DNA of 64,000 bases from Prevotella sp. MA2016 (GTDB lineage Bacteria; Bacteroidota; Bacteroidia; Bacteroidales; Bacteroidaceae). The stretch spans positions 62,001 to 126,000 of the forward strand of contig NZ_JHUW01000008.1 in NCBI RefSeq assembly GCF_000619825.1, written 5' to 3'. The position numbers were made by a program, and so were the translations under genes. Below, one piece after another: positions 53,309 through 62,569 of the stretch; the stretch's first letter is position 1, and the number at the start of each line of letters is the position of its first letter. The notes under the pieces are model-generated. The model ran no database searches, was not told where the DNA came from, and saw nothing but the letters and a program-made list of their open reading frames with translations.

Positions 53309-54258
53309 TGAAGACAATAAGAGATATCGCTATACAATGCATAAAGGATGAAGCGGAAGCTGTATTAAGCCTCATTCCGCAATTGGATGAAAACTTTGAC
53401 CATGCAGTGGAACTGATTCTGAACTGCAAAGGCAAAGTTATCGTAACAGGTGTGGGCAAAAGTGGCCATATTGGTGCAAAAATTGCCGCAACGTTATCAA
53501 GCACTGGTACTCCTTCATTTTTCACCAATCCACTGGACGTGTTCCATGGTGATTTAGGTGTGATGACACAAGATGACGTAGTACTCGCTATATCCAATTC
53601 GGGACAGACAGACGAATTGCTACGTTTCATACCAATGGTATTACACATGCAGATTCCTATCATCGGCATGAGTGGCAACCCTAAATCACTACTGGCCAAA
53701 TACTCAACCTACCACTTAAACGTACAGGTTGAGAAAGAGGCATGCCCCCTGAACCTAGCTCCAACAAGTAGCACCACCGCTCAACTCACGATGGGTGATG
53801 CCCTGGCTATTGCTCTGATGGAGAAAAGAAATTTCCAGCCTCGCGACTTTGCCCAGTTCCATCCTGGCGGTGAACTAGGCAAGCGCTTATTAACAACAGC
53901 TCAGGATGTAATGCGAACAGAAGACATGCCTGTATTGCCACCAGAGATGCATCTTGGCGAAGCCATTATCTTAGTCAGCAAAGCCAAGTTAGGTCTTGGT
54001 ATTGCCATGGTGGACGACAAGATTGTAGGCCTCATTACTGATGGTGATATACGCCGTGCTATGGAAAAATGGCAGGCACAATTCTTTGACCGCACTGTCA
54101 GCGACATTATGACGCGGACGCCTAAGATGGTAAAACCCGAAACAAAGATTACAGAGATTCAACGCATCATGAACAAGTATAAAGTACACTCGGTATTAGT
54201 GACCGATGGCGATAATCATTTATTGGGCGTTGTTGATCATTATTCTTGTATGTTATGA
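53308..54258 (+). CDS. kdsD: Arabinose-5-phosphate isomerase KdsD
   Basis: The 316-residue protein has a SIS domain (about 30-170: VIVTGVGKSGHIGAKIAATL, AISNSGQTDELL, APTSSTTAQL) and two CBS domains (about 205-316: DIMTRTPKMVKPETKITEI). This is the full layout of KdsD/KpsF. It turns ribulose-5-phosphate into arabinose-5-phosphate, the substrate of the preceding enzyme, so the two genes form one pathway step pair. The gene overlaps the next by 4 nt (ATGA). Confidence 0.95.
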   Translation: MKTIRDIAIQCIKDEAEAVLSLIPQLDENFDHAVELILNCKGKVIVTGVGKSGHIGAKIAATLSSTGTPSFFTNPLDVFHGDLGVMTQDDVVLAISNSGQTDELLRFIPMVLHMQIPIIGMSGNPKSLLAKYSTYHLNVQVEKEACPLNLAPTSSTTAQLTMGDALAIALMEKRNFQPRDFAQFHPGGELGKRLLTTAQDVMRTEDMPVLPPEMHLGEAIILVSKAKLGLGIAMVDDKIVGLITDGDIRRAMEKWQAQFFDRTVSDIMTRTPKMVKPETKITEIQRIMNKYKVHSVLVTDGDNHLLGVVDHYSCML

Positions 54259-57200
54259 GAACGATAAAAAAACTATTACTTGTGTTACTGCTCACCATAC
54301 CATTAGCTGTGGTGGCCGACTATCTGTTTAAGACACTGGAAGCCAGAGACGGTCTGACATCCAGCCAAGTAAACTGTATATTAAAAGATTCACGAGGTTA
54401 TATGTGGTTTGGTACACCAGCAGGCTTATACCGCTTTGATGGCTACCATTTCCGCAATTTCCAAAGCGATTCGCAAAATGGCAGTTCATTAAGTGATAGT
54501 TATATCAACTCCATCCAAGAAACACTCGATGGCAATCTGCTCATCGAAACCGCTTCAGGCTATTGCATATACCACCCACAAACAGAGAGTTTCGAACGAG
54601 ATATGAAACAAGCTTTCGCTCGTATGGGTATTGAGACTATTCCTTCGGTGGTATATGTTGATAAGCATAAAAATCTTTGGGGAGCAATACCCAACAAAGG
54701 CGTAGTATGCTATAACCAGCAACAACAAACACTACACGAATTTGGCTATACCGACGACTCAAAAGGTGTACCACAAGGTGTAGTATGCTCTATCAGCGAA
54801 TGTAAAGAAGGCGCCTTGATTGTTTACGACGATGGAAAGATTGCCTGCTGCGATGTCATGCACCAGCAAAGCACGGTTTGGGTGAAAGAAGGAATCCCAG
54901 CCCTGAAAGACCATCGCACCAAATCTCTCCACGCTTTTGCCGATGTCAACGACAATATCTGGTTGTATGGACAAGGTACATTGGTGATGCTCGACAAGCA
55001 AAAGGGAATTTGGGACTATACGATGGGCCAGAAACTTGGCGTGACAGGCTTGGGCGTAGATCGTAACATCAACGGTATGGCAGGTAGCGAGGGTAGTATC
55101 TGGGTAGGTAGCGACCAGCTTGGCCTTATCCGCTTCAACCCCAACAACTACGAAGAATACGAATCAGTTCAGCCGCGAAACATCAACGACAAGCAATGGA
55201 TTAAGGACAACATCAGCATACAGAGTATTTACCTTGACGACACTGGCTTGCTTTGGGTTGGAACTGAAAAATCTGGCGTAGCCTATACTGGAAAATATAT
55301 CTATCGTTTTGGTTCTGACTTAAAAGGAGATATTACCGCTATGGCTCAGCATGCCGATGGCAGTATCTGGTATGGAACAAGCGACAGAGGTGTGATAGGC
55401 TTTGATGGCAAACTGGCCAGTCTGAAAGTCTCATGCATGGGCAACACGCCCGATGGTAGCATTTGGATTGGCTCCAAGCGCAATGGTCTCACACGTATCA
55501 AGGATGGAGTATCAACCATCTACTCGGTGGCAAAAGACAGCGTTCGCACTATCATTGACGATCATATCAATGCTCTTACCACAGATAAGATTGGCAACCT
55601 GTGGATAGCCACCAATGGCGGACTTCAGGTGTATAATCCAAGAATGAACTCATTCTCAAGTTACACCCGCGAGAATGGAAAGCTAAGTACAAACAGTATT
55701 ACTTGCCTTTTCTACAAACAAGATGGCAATGCCAATAACTTGTTGGTAGGAACCAGTGAAGGTTTGATTATCCTAAACCTTTCTACTACAGAAAAAAAGA
55801 TATATACTGGAAACAGTACAAATCTAAAGAGTTTTACCAACAATTACATCACACAGATATTCCAGGATTCTCGTGGACTCATCTGGGTTGGTACGCGTGA
55901 GGGCTTGAACATTCTGAATTTGGAAACCGATGAGCTTGACTATCTGACAGAGAAGCAGGGATTATGCAACAACAACATCTGCGGTATTGCAGAAGATAAG
56001 AATCATTGCATCTGGGTAACCACCAGCCGTGGTGTAAGCCGTATTGTCATCCAGCGTAACCACGAAGATGGTGTTAACAACTATGGACTTTACAACTATA
56101 GCACAGCAGATGGTTTACAGAGCAACGAGTTTAATACAGGCTCTATTCTCACAAAACATGATGGCGAAGTTCTGCTAGGTGGACTATATGGTGTGAACTG
56201 GGTTTTACACAGGGCTGGCGCTGAAAAGGAGGAGTTGCCACGTGTTATGCTTACACAGCTTTTTATTGGTGAAGAAGAAGTTCTTACGGGTCACGAGTAC
56301 CATGGAAAGGTGATTCTGAGTCAGGCACTTAATGAGACTAGTCGTATAGACTTGAGCCACAGCCAGAACACATTCACCATCAAATTTGCAGCTGGCAACT
56401 ACAACCAGAGCGAGCGCCTGCAGTTTATGTATTGGATGGAAGGTAAGGACGAGGACTGGCATCATGGAGACGCTTTGTCGCATGGAGTTACCTTCAATAA
56501 CCTGAGTGCGGGCAAATACTATCTGCACGTAAAGGCTATCAATGCCGAGGGAGCAGTAAGCAACCAAGAGCGCGTGCTGGAGATAAATGTAGAACGTCAT
56601 TTCTTGCTGTCGTGGTGGATGATCACTGCTTATATCATCGTACTAGCTGTCATTATCTACTTCTGGCGTATAGGTCTGAACCAGCTGAAAGCCATCAAAC
56701 ACAGGAAAGAGGCTGTCATTAAGGAACTGCAGTTGCAACGTGAAGAGATTAAGGCAGCAAGTGACGATTTGCGTCAGCCAATGGCCCGAATGACTTCTAT
56801 CATTGGCAATCTGTCGGAAAAGGAGAAGACACTCGAAGAGAAAGAACAGCTCAATGCCCTCCACTCGCAGATGTTGCAGATTATCACCCGTGTGGCTGAC
56901 ATGCAGATGAATCTTGAGCATCCTGAAGAAAGAGCTAAGAACTTGGTTCAGGATAGACTGACAATAAATAGCAAGGGTGAAATTGAGCTGCCAGAAATTG
57001 CCAGTGAAGTTCTTACATCAGAATCTACCCACTCACGTGCTGCTATTGATTCGCCTACATCCAAGTTTACTGTTATCATGATTGATGACAACGAGGAATT
57101 CCTGGAGTTTGCAGCTGCCAGATTGAGATTTGTGTACAATTTCCATGTATACAATGACATAGAGAAGGCTGCAGAAGACTTGGAGCAGATGAAGTGTGAT

Positions 57201-58037
57201 TTGGTTGTATGTAAGCAGGATATGTTTGGTATGACTGGTAGCGACTTGTGCAACCAGTTGAAGACCAACTATATCACTCAGAACATGAAGTTTATCCTGA
57301 TGACCGATACCATATTGACACCTCAGGATATGCGTTCGAAGAACATCACTCTCAGCGCCGATGACTATTTAGCTAAGCCATTCAATATGCAAGAGGCCAC
57401 CACCCGCTTCAACAAAGTACTGGGTCTGGGTGCCGTTCAAATGGACAGCAACCTGATTGAAGGTGCAGAAACACGCCGATTAGAGGGTCAAAGCAGCAGT
57501 ATGACTACAGCTACCGAAACGATGAATGCAGGCGAAATTGAGACAACAGCTCTGACTGAGGTGAGCGCTGACGACCCAATGAACAAAGTAGATACTGTGG
57601 TTAAGAATCCTCGCAGCCAGGTTGTTTCGAACAATCTACCAGAAGGCATCAAGGGCTTTGATGACGACGAAGAAGGCGGCGGCAACGACTTCTCAATGGT
57701 AGATGCGATGGACCAGCAGTTACTGAAGAACATCGAGCAATACGTACTACAGAACATGAGCCGTGGACAGATCAGCTTGGAGGAGATGGCCAATGCCATG
57801 GGAATGGGTCGCGTACCATTCTTCCACCGTGTGCGTAGTTTAACAAACAAGACGCCTGCAGAGCTCGTAAGAGACATGCGCTTAAAACACGCTTGTATTC
57901 TGCTGAAGCGTACTAATATTAATATGAGTGAGTTGGCATCAAATATCGGATTCATGACTGCCGAGAACTTTATCAACATATTTAAGGAGAAGTTCGGCAT
58001 GACGCCACTCGAATACAGATTGAAACATCGTAAATGA
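54255..58037 (+). CDS. Kinase-less hybrid two-component regulator (propeller, Y_Y_Y, receiver, AraC)
   Basis: The 1260-residue protein has a signal/anchor start, Reg_prop propeller blades to about 700 (LEARDGLTSSQVNCILKDSR, GYMWFGTPAGLYRFDG), a Y_Y_Y domain, a membrane helix at about 788-808, a helical dimer region, a receiver (937-1060), an acidic linker and an AraC HTH (about 1152-1260). In the dimer region SHELRTP has become SDDLRQP, so the phosphoacceptor His is Asp837. No ATP-binding HATPase boxes lie between it and the receiver. The receiver keeps Asp944 and Asp945 but has Lys987 where the phosphoacceptor Asp should be. ATG 54255 overlaps the kdsD stop. Phosphorelay seems impossible; control may be by ligand or dimer change. 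Confidence 0.88.
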   Translation: MRTIKKLLLVLLLTIPLAVVADYLFKTLEARDGLTSSQVNCILKDSRGYMWFGTPAGLYRFDGYHFRNFQSDSQNGSSLSDSYINSIQETLDGNLLIETASGYCIYHPQTESFERDMKQAFARMGIETIPSVVYVDKHKNLWGAIPNKGVVCYNQQQQTLHEFGYTDDSKGVPQGVVCSISECKEGALIVYDDGKIACCDVMHQQSTVWVKEGIPALKDHRTKSLHAFADVNDNIWLYGQGTLVMLDKQKGIWDYTMGQKLGVTGLGVDRNINGMAGSEGSIWVGSDQLGLIRFNPNNYEEYESVQPRNINDKQWIKDNISIQSIYLDDTGLLWVGTEKSGVAYTGKYIYRFGSDLKGDITAMAQHADGSIWYGTSDRGVIGFDGKLASLKVSCMGNTPDGSIWIGSKRNGLTRIKDGVSTIYSVAKDSVRTIIDDHINALTTDKIGNLWIATNGGLQVYNPRMNSFSSYTRENGKLSTNSITCLFYKQDGNANNLLVGTSEGLIILNLSTTEKKIYTGNSTNLKSFTNNYITQIFQDSRGLIWVGTREGLNILNLETDELDYLTEKQGLCNNNICGIAEDKNHCIWVTTSRGVSRIVIQRNHEDGVNNYGLYNYSTADGLQSNEFNTGSILTKHDGEVLLGGLYGVNWVLHRAGAEKEELPRVMLTQLFIGEEEVLTGHEYHGKVILSQALNETSRIDLSHSQNTFTIKFAAGNYNQSERLQFMYWMEGKDEDWHHGDALSHGVTFNNLSAGKYYLHVKAINAEGAVSNQERVLEINVERHFLLSWWMITAYIIVLAVIIYFWRIGLNQLKAIKHRKEAVIKELQLQREEIKAASDDLRQPMARMTSIIGNLSEKEKTLEEKEQLNALHSQMLQIITRVADMQMNLEHPEERAKNLVQDRLTINSKGEIELPEIASEVLTSESTHSRAAIDSPTSKFTVIMIDDNEEFLEFAAARLRFVYNFHVYNDIEKAAEDLEQMKCDLVVCKQDMFGMTGSDLCNQLKTNYITQNMKFILMTDTILTPQDMRSKNITLSADDYLAKPFNMQEATTRFNKVLGLGAVQMDSNLIEGAETRRLEGQSSSMTTATETMNAGEIETTALTEVSADDPMNKVDTVVKNPRSQVVSNNLPEGIKGFDDDEEGGGNDFSMVDAMDQQLLKNIEQYVLQNMSRGQISLEEMANAMGMGRVPFFHRVRSLTNKTPAELVRDMRLKHACILLKRTNINMSELASNIGFMTAENFINIFKEKFGMTPLEYRLKHRK

Positions 58038-59269
58038 TACTAAGCAACAAACATCAGTCAGGAATAGCAATCATGCTATTCCTGCTGATTTCTCTTACTG
58101 GAAAAGCTCAGACTAGCGACTCGCTGATAGTGAGCCAAATGAAAAGTGTAGGTATTAACTTCTCCCCCTGCAACGAAGTACAGCTAATCATGTCGGGCAA
58201 AGATAAGTTTGCCCTTTTGTTCGACGACATTCGTAAGGCCAAGAGTAGTGTACACCTTGAGTATTTCAACTTCCGCAACGATTCGATAGCATCGCTATTA
58301 TTCGATATCCTACGCGAGAAGCGCAAGGAGGGTGTAGAGGTGCGCGCGCTCTTTGACGGATTTGGTAATGACTCAAACAACCAGCCATTGAAGAAACACC
58401 ACATTCGCAGTCTGCGCAACGATAGCATCGACATCCATGAGTTCGACCCAGTTCGTTTTCCATGGGTAAATCATATCTGGCCTCGCGATCACCGTAAGAT
58501 TGTAGTCATTGATGGGCACATCGCTTATACTGGCGGCATGAACGTGGCCGACTATTATATCGTAGGCACCAAGCAGGTGGGCGAATGGCGCGACATGCAC
58601 TGCCGCATAGAAGGTCCTGTCGTAAATGAGCTACAGGAAATCTTTGCGCGTATCTGGCAGAAAGTTACCAAGGAGAAACTGCAGGATGCGAAGTATTACC
58701 AAGGCACAGAAAAGGGCAACAAGATGGTGGGCATAGCCAATCGTGAGCCCAATAAGACCAACAAGATCATGCGCCAGTTTTACATCTCTGCCCTCGACGA
58801 TGCACAGGATTCCATCAAGATTATCAATCCTTATTTTACGCTCACTCCATCAGTTAAGAAAGCCATCCATCGGGCTATCAAACGTGGAGTGAAGGTTGAC
58901 ATTCTGGTATCTGCCAAAAGTGATATCCCGCTTACTCCCGATGCAGTATTCTACAATGTACACAAGCTCATGAAGAAAGGCGCTAATATTTGGCTTTACC
59001 AGCCCGGATTTCACCACTCCAAAATTATGATGGTAGATGGCCGTTTCTGTACTGTAGGCAGTACCAACCTTGATGCGCGCAGTCTGCGATACGATTACGA
59101 AGTGAATGCGCTGATTATCAACAAGCAGGTCACTCAGGAGTTGCAGGATATGTTTATGAGAGACACAAAGAAGAGCATACTGCTCACCCCAGAGGAGTGG
59201 GACAAATTCCGCACTGGCTGGCAGAAGTTCCGCGGATGGTTTGCTCAGTTGTTCACCCCATTTATGTAA
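58034..59269 (+). CDS. Phospholipase D-family protein, cardiolipin synthase-like, secreted
   Basis: The 411-residue protein has two HKD motifs: HRKIVVIDG (His153, Lys155, Asp160) and HHSKIMMVDG (His328, Lys330, Asp335), each followed by a G-G/S segment (YTGGMN, GSTNLDARS). The start carries an exported-type signal (IAIMLFLLISLTGKAQ) rather than the two membrane helices of classic ClsA. It probably acts on phospholipids at the periplasmic face, for example to make cardiolipin. It overlaps the regulator gene by 4 nt and lies 8 nt before the acyltransferase gene. Confidence 0.87.
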   Translation: MILSNKHQSGIAIMLFLLISLTGKAQTSDSLIVSQMKSVGINFSPCNEVQLIMSGKDKFALLFDDIRKAKSSVHLEYFNFRNDSIASLLFDILREKRKEGVEVRALFDGFGNDSNNQPLKKHHIRSLRNDSIDIHEFDPVRFPWVNHIWPRDHRKIVVIDGHIAYTGGMNVADYYIVGTKQVGEWRDMHCRIEGPVVNELQEIFARIWQKVTKEKLQDAKYYQGTEKGNKMVGIANREPNKTNKIMRQFYISALDDAQDSIKIINPYFTLTPSVKKAIHRAIKRGVKVDILVSAKSDIPLTPDAVFYNVHKLMKKGANIWLYQPGFHHSKIMMVDGRFCTVGSTNLDARSLRYDYEVNALIINKQVTQELQDMFMRDTKKSILLTPEEWDKFRTGWQKFRGWFAQLFTPFM

Positions 59270-59277
59270 AATAGCTC

Positions 59278-60432
59278 ATGAATAGAAATACTGTCATATC
59301 CATCTGTAAAGGTATTGCCATCATTCTGATGGTGATAGCTCATGCCGAAGCACCTGCGTGGCTATGCAAATTTATCTTCGAGTTTCACATGCCCTTGTTT
59401 TTTATCACAGCAGGCTATTTCTTTTCGGTAAAATACCTGAATGATGAGAGCACGTTCATCAAGAAACGCATAAAGGGCCTCTACTTCCCATTCGTAAAAT
59501 GGAGCGTAGTTTTCCTCATACTCCACAACCTGATGTTCAAGATAGGCATCCTGAACGAGACTTATGGCAATGAGTTGGGAGGCGTTACCCATCCCTATAG
59601 CTGGCACCAAATGCAGCAATGTTTATGGAATATAATAACTGCCATGGGAGGCTATGATGCTTTCCTCTGTGGTGCATTCTGGTTTTTCCGTGGATTGTTT
59701 GTAGCCAGCATCTTATACCTTATTATATATAAGCTGTTAGACAGCCGTATATCGTCAGCTCGATTCAAGAAGGCCATTCCATATCTCATCTGCGTCATCA
59801 TGCTATTATTATGCGGATGGAAAACCTATGAAGGTTTGAAGGTGATAACCCTTGTTCAAGGTGGCTATCGCGACATGATGGGCTGTTTCTTTTTCGGATG
59901 CGGTTTCATTTTCAAGCAATATGCCGATAGCTATCAGGCTATTATCAAGCGTAACTATGCTGTTATATGGTCTAGCGTGGTGTTTGGCATTGCAGTTTAC
60001 CTTTTCTCGCAATACCTCACAGCCAATATGAACTGGAGATCAAGTTTCGTTCAGTTCCTGTCTCTGCCAGTGCCAGCATTATTAGGATTCCTGATGACGT
60101 ATAATATCAGCATGCTACTCGACAGAAAAGAAAACTGGATAAAACGCTTTCTGGTATATACAGGCGACCATACACTCTACATCTTTATCTTCCACATTAT
60201 TGCTTACAAAGTGGTAAGTCTCATAAAGATCTGGTACTATGGTCTGGACATACGACAGATAGGATGCCACATGGTGGTACACGAACATTCGCAAGAAGAT
60301 GCCTTTTGGATTCTTTACACCATTGCAGGCGTTGGCATCCCCTTGCTAGGCACCTGGTTGTCAGAGAGATGTACCATCAAAGGCCGTAAACATCAATCCA
60401 GTCAATCATCATCCGCATTTCCTCAGAAGTGA
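59278..60432 (+). CDS. Membrane acyltransferase, acyltransferase family 3
   Basis: The 384-residue protein has about ten membrane helices and starts NRNTVISICKGIAIILMVIA, with the conserved His22 of the acyltransferase-3 family, followed by FHMPLFFITAGYFF. Such enzymes add acetyl or other acyl groups to surface sugars or lipids. The position after kdsA-kdsD and a phospholipase D gene suggests an envelope substrate. The last 56 nt overlap the 3' end of the TPR gene on the other strand. Confidence 0.85.
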   Translation: MNRNTVISICKGIAIILMVIAHAEAPAWLCKFIFEFHMPLFFITAGYFFSVKYLNDESTFIKKRIKGLYFPFVKWSVVFLILHNLMFKIGILNETYGNELGGVTHPYSWHQMQQCLWNIITAMGGYDAFLCGAFWFFRGLFVASILYLIIYKLLDSRISSARFKKAIPYLICVIMLLLCGWKTYEGLKVITLVQGGYRDMMGCFFFGCGFIFKQYADSYQAIIKRNYAVIWSSVVFGIAVYLFSQYLTANMNWRSSFVQFLSLPVPALLGFLMTYNISMLLDRKENWIKRFLVYTGDHTLYIFIFHIIAYKVVSLIKIWYYGLDIRQIGCHMVVHEHSQEDAFWILYTIAGVGIPLLGTWLSERCTIKGRKHQSSQSSSAFPQK

Positions 60433-62566
60433 TGCCTTTTTTCTCTATTAACTGACGTTCTTTGTCAAGAATCTGCAGGAGATCACTCCACCTGTCACCT
60501 TTAGGCGAAGCTTTCATCAAATAGGCACGGAAAATGCTAGCAGCCTCGTCTATCTTATTGGAGAACCAAAGGCAGAAGGCATAGTTGATACGGTCTGTAT
60601 CGGCAGGTTTCTCCTGTTCCAGCAGCTGTTCATACAGTCGGCCAGCCTGGTCATATTTACCATCGCCTGTAAGTGCCCACGCCAAGACGCGAGTCACATT
60701 CAAATCGTCAGCATCCTCAAAGCTCAGACGGTACAATATCTGCTCAGCCTCATCATAACGATACAGATTGGTGAGACACACTGCCTTGTTGAGCTGATAC
60801 GACTTCTTGTCGGGATTCAGTTCCAGCAATTTTCCGTATGCTTCAAGGGCCAGGCTGTATTCTTCCTGCTTAAAATGCATTTTGGCCAAAGCCAATAGTG
60901 CGCGTTCGCTCTTTGGATTCAGCTCTAGTGCTTTCTGATAGGCCTCCATAGAATCGCTGTCAAGATACCCCTTCAGCATGTAGTAATCGTAATCGAAAAG
61001 TTTCTCGTTAGAGATTACATCCAGCAGTTTTTGGGCATCCCCCTTACGCTTGCGCTTGAGCAGGAACCTTATCACCTCCATGAAATGCGTCTGGATATCG
61101 GTATCATCAAATATCGGAGCCCTCATGAACAGGGTATTATAAGTACCACTCTTTGAAAAGATGGAAACAAACTCATTGCAGACGGGATGCAAGCGGAAGA
61201 ATCTGAACAGATCCTGCAGATAGATTCTACGAATATAGGCAGGTGTTGACATTTCTGATTTTTCCACCTGATGCATCATCATAGCTTCTCCACGATCCAG
61301 CATCTGGCGCACATTATCTGGAATCTGATTCAGCACCACATCAAAGGCCAGCATAAACGAATATTTATCACTATCGCAGAAGGGGCCATTCTCCATGATG
61401 TTAGTCAGGAACTTTATTTTTTTGAATTTCTCACGAGATGCAGCTATGCCAGGATGGTCCATATAGAAGGGAATGAACCAGTTGGATATTTCGTTGAAAA
61501 AGGAAAATCGCTTCATCTGCGAGAAGCCGCCGAAATAGATATCGCTGCCTTGCTTCTGCATGTCAACCATTCTACGGAAACTGCTTTCAAGTCTTTCCAG
61601 ATTTTCCTCTTCGGCATTAGGATGCAGAATGTCGTTCAGCACGCTCTCTTCATCCTGATCTATGAAACCGGTACGGGTGATGTTCTGCTGATTCTTGATT
61701 AAATCAGGCAGTATCTCCTGCTCTATCGTATGGCGATCATCCTCAGCACCCAGACAATAAAATATCTGTTTCTGTAGTTCCACCAGTTCTTTCATACACT
61801 TCGGATTCTCGAGAGTTTGCGTCACCAAAGCACGCATCTCTGGATAGAGCGCCTCCTCCAGATCGTTGTTGATGGCAAACACCCACCCTACCAGAGCTCT
61901 TTGTCGCACATATTCATCGGTAGCCTGCTGATATACGTGTATCAATGTGCGAAACTTCACCATGTCATAGCAGCCCACAGAGGCCAATGTCATGGCGCTC
62001 ACAATGAGTTGCTGGTCGATACTGTCGATAGTAGGCGACAGTAACAGTTGTTCAATCTCTTCACCTTGACCTTCTGTCCATAAGTCGGAAGTAAGTATGC
62101 GTGCGAACACCTCACTTATCAGTTGGAAGTGCTGCTGATGGAGCGCCTTTCTGCGTTCAGCCACGATATGAGGAGGTTCCAATTCCAGCAAAGCTATATC
62201 CGAAACAAACGCCTCGAGCTGCTCTCTGATCACCGATACTGCCCAGTCGCGAGTGCTCATATTCACTTTCATGAAAAGCGAAGCCAGCAAGGGCGATTTC
62301 AGTACCTTGGCATTGGTGGCCACATTAGCAGCCAGCACATACATGCGATGCAGCAGTTTATCGTTTAGTTTGGGCAACTGTGGATCTTTGAAACCTTTGC
62401 GCCAATAGTCTATCATCATCTGATAATCAGCCTTGATGGTATAAAGCCTATCTGAGTTCACCTGATGTGGGTGTACCAATAGATAGTCTTCCATCTCTTT
62501 GATTGCACACAACAGGTCTCTATTCGCAAGGTGCCCAAACACCATGTCTAAATTCATATCGTTCAT
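60377..62566 (-). CDS. Tetratricopeptide-repeat protein of unknown function
   Basis: The 729-residue protein is almost all helical and has no signal peptide or membrane helix. At least three TPR units are visible at about 525-650, for example AYQKALELNPKSERALLALA, MHFKQEEYSLALEAYGKLLE and QLNKAVCLTNLYRYDEAEQI. The first 500 residues show no known domain but a regular helical pattern. It lies 3 nt after the substrate-binding lipoprotein gene, so they share a transcript. It probably serves as a protein-binding scaffold in the cytoplasm. Confidence 0.78.
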   Translation of the reverse strand: MNDMNLDMVFGHLANRDLLCAIKEMEDYLLVHPHQVNSDRLYTIKADYQMMIDYWRKGFKDPQLPKLNDKLLHRMYVLAANVATNAKVLKSPLLASLFMKVNMSTRDWAVSVIREQLEAFVSDIALLELEPPHIVAERRKALHQQHFQLISEVFARILTSDLWTEGQGEEIEQLLLSPTIDSIDQQLIVSAMTLASVGCYDMVKFRTLIHVYQQATDEYVRQRALVGWVFAINNDLEEALYPEMRALVTQTLENPKCMKELVELQKQIFYCLGAEDDRHTIEQEILPDLIKNQQNITRTGFIDQDEESVLNDILHPNAEEENLERLESSFRRMVDMQKQGSDIYFGGFSQMKRFSFFNEISNWFIPFYMDHPGIAASREKFKKIKFLTNIMENGPFCDSDKYSFMLAFDVVLNQIPDNVRQMLDRGEAMMMHQVEKSEMSTPAYIRRIYLQDLFRFFRLHPVCNEFVSIFSKSGTYNTLFMRAPIFDDTDIQTHFMEVIRFLLKRKRKGDAQKLLDVISNEKLFDYDYYMLKGYLDSDSMEAYQKALELNPKSERALLALAKMHFKQEEYSLALEAYGKLLELNPDKKSYQLNKAVCLTNLYRYDEAEQILYRLSFEDADDLNVTRVLAWALTGDGKYDQAGRLYEQLLEQEKPADTDRINYAFCLWFSNKIDEAASIFRAYLMKASPKGDRWSDLLQILDKERQLIEKKGITSEEMRMMIDWIDVYGL

Positions 62567-62569
62567 GCG

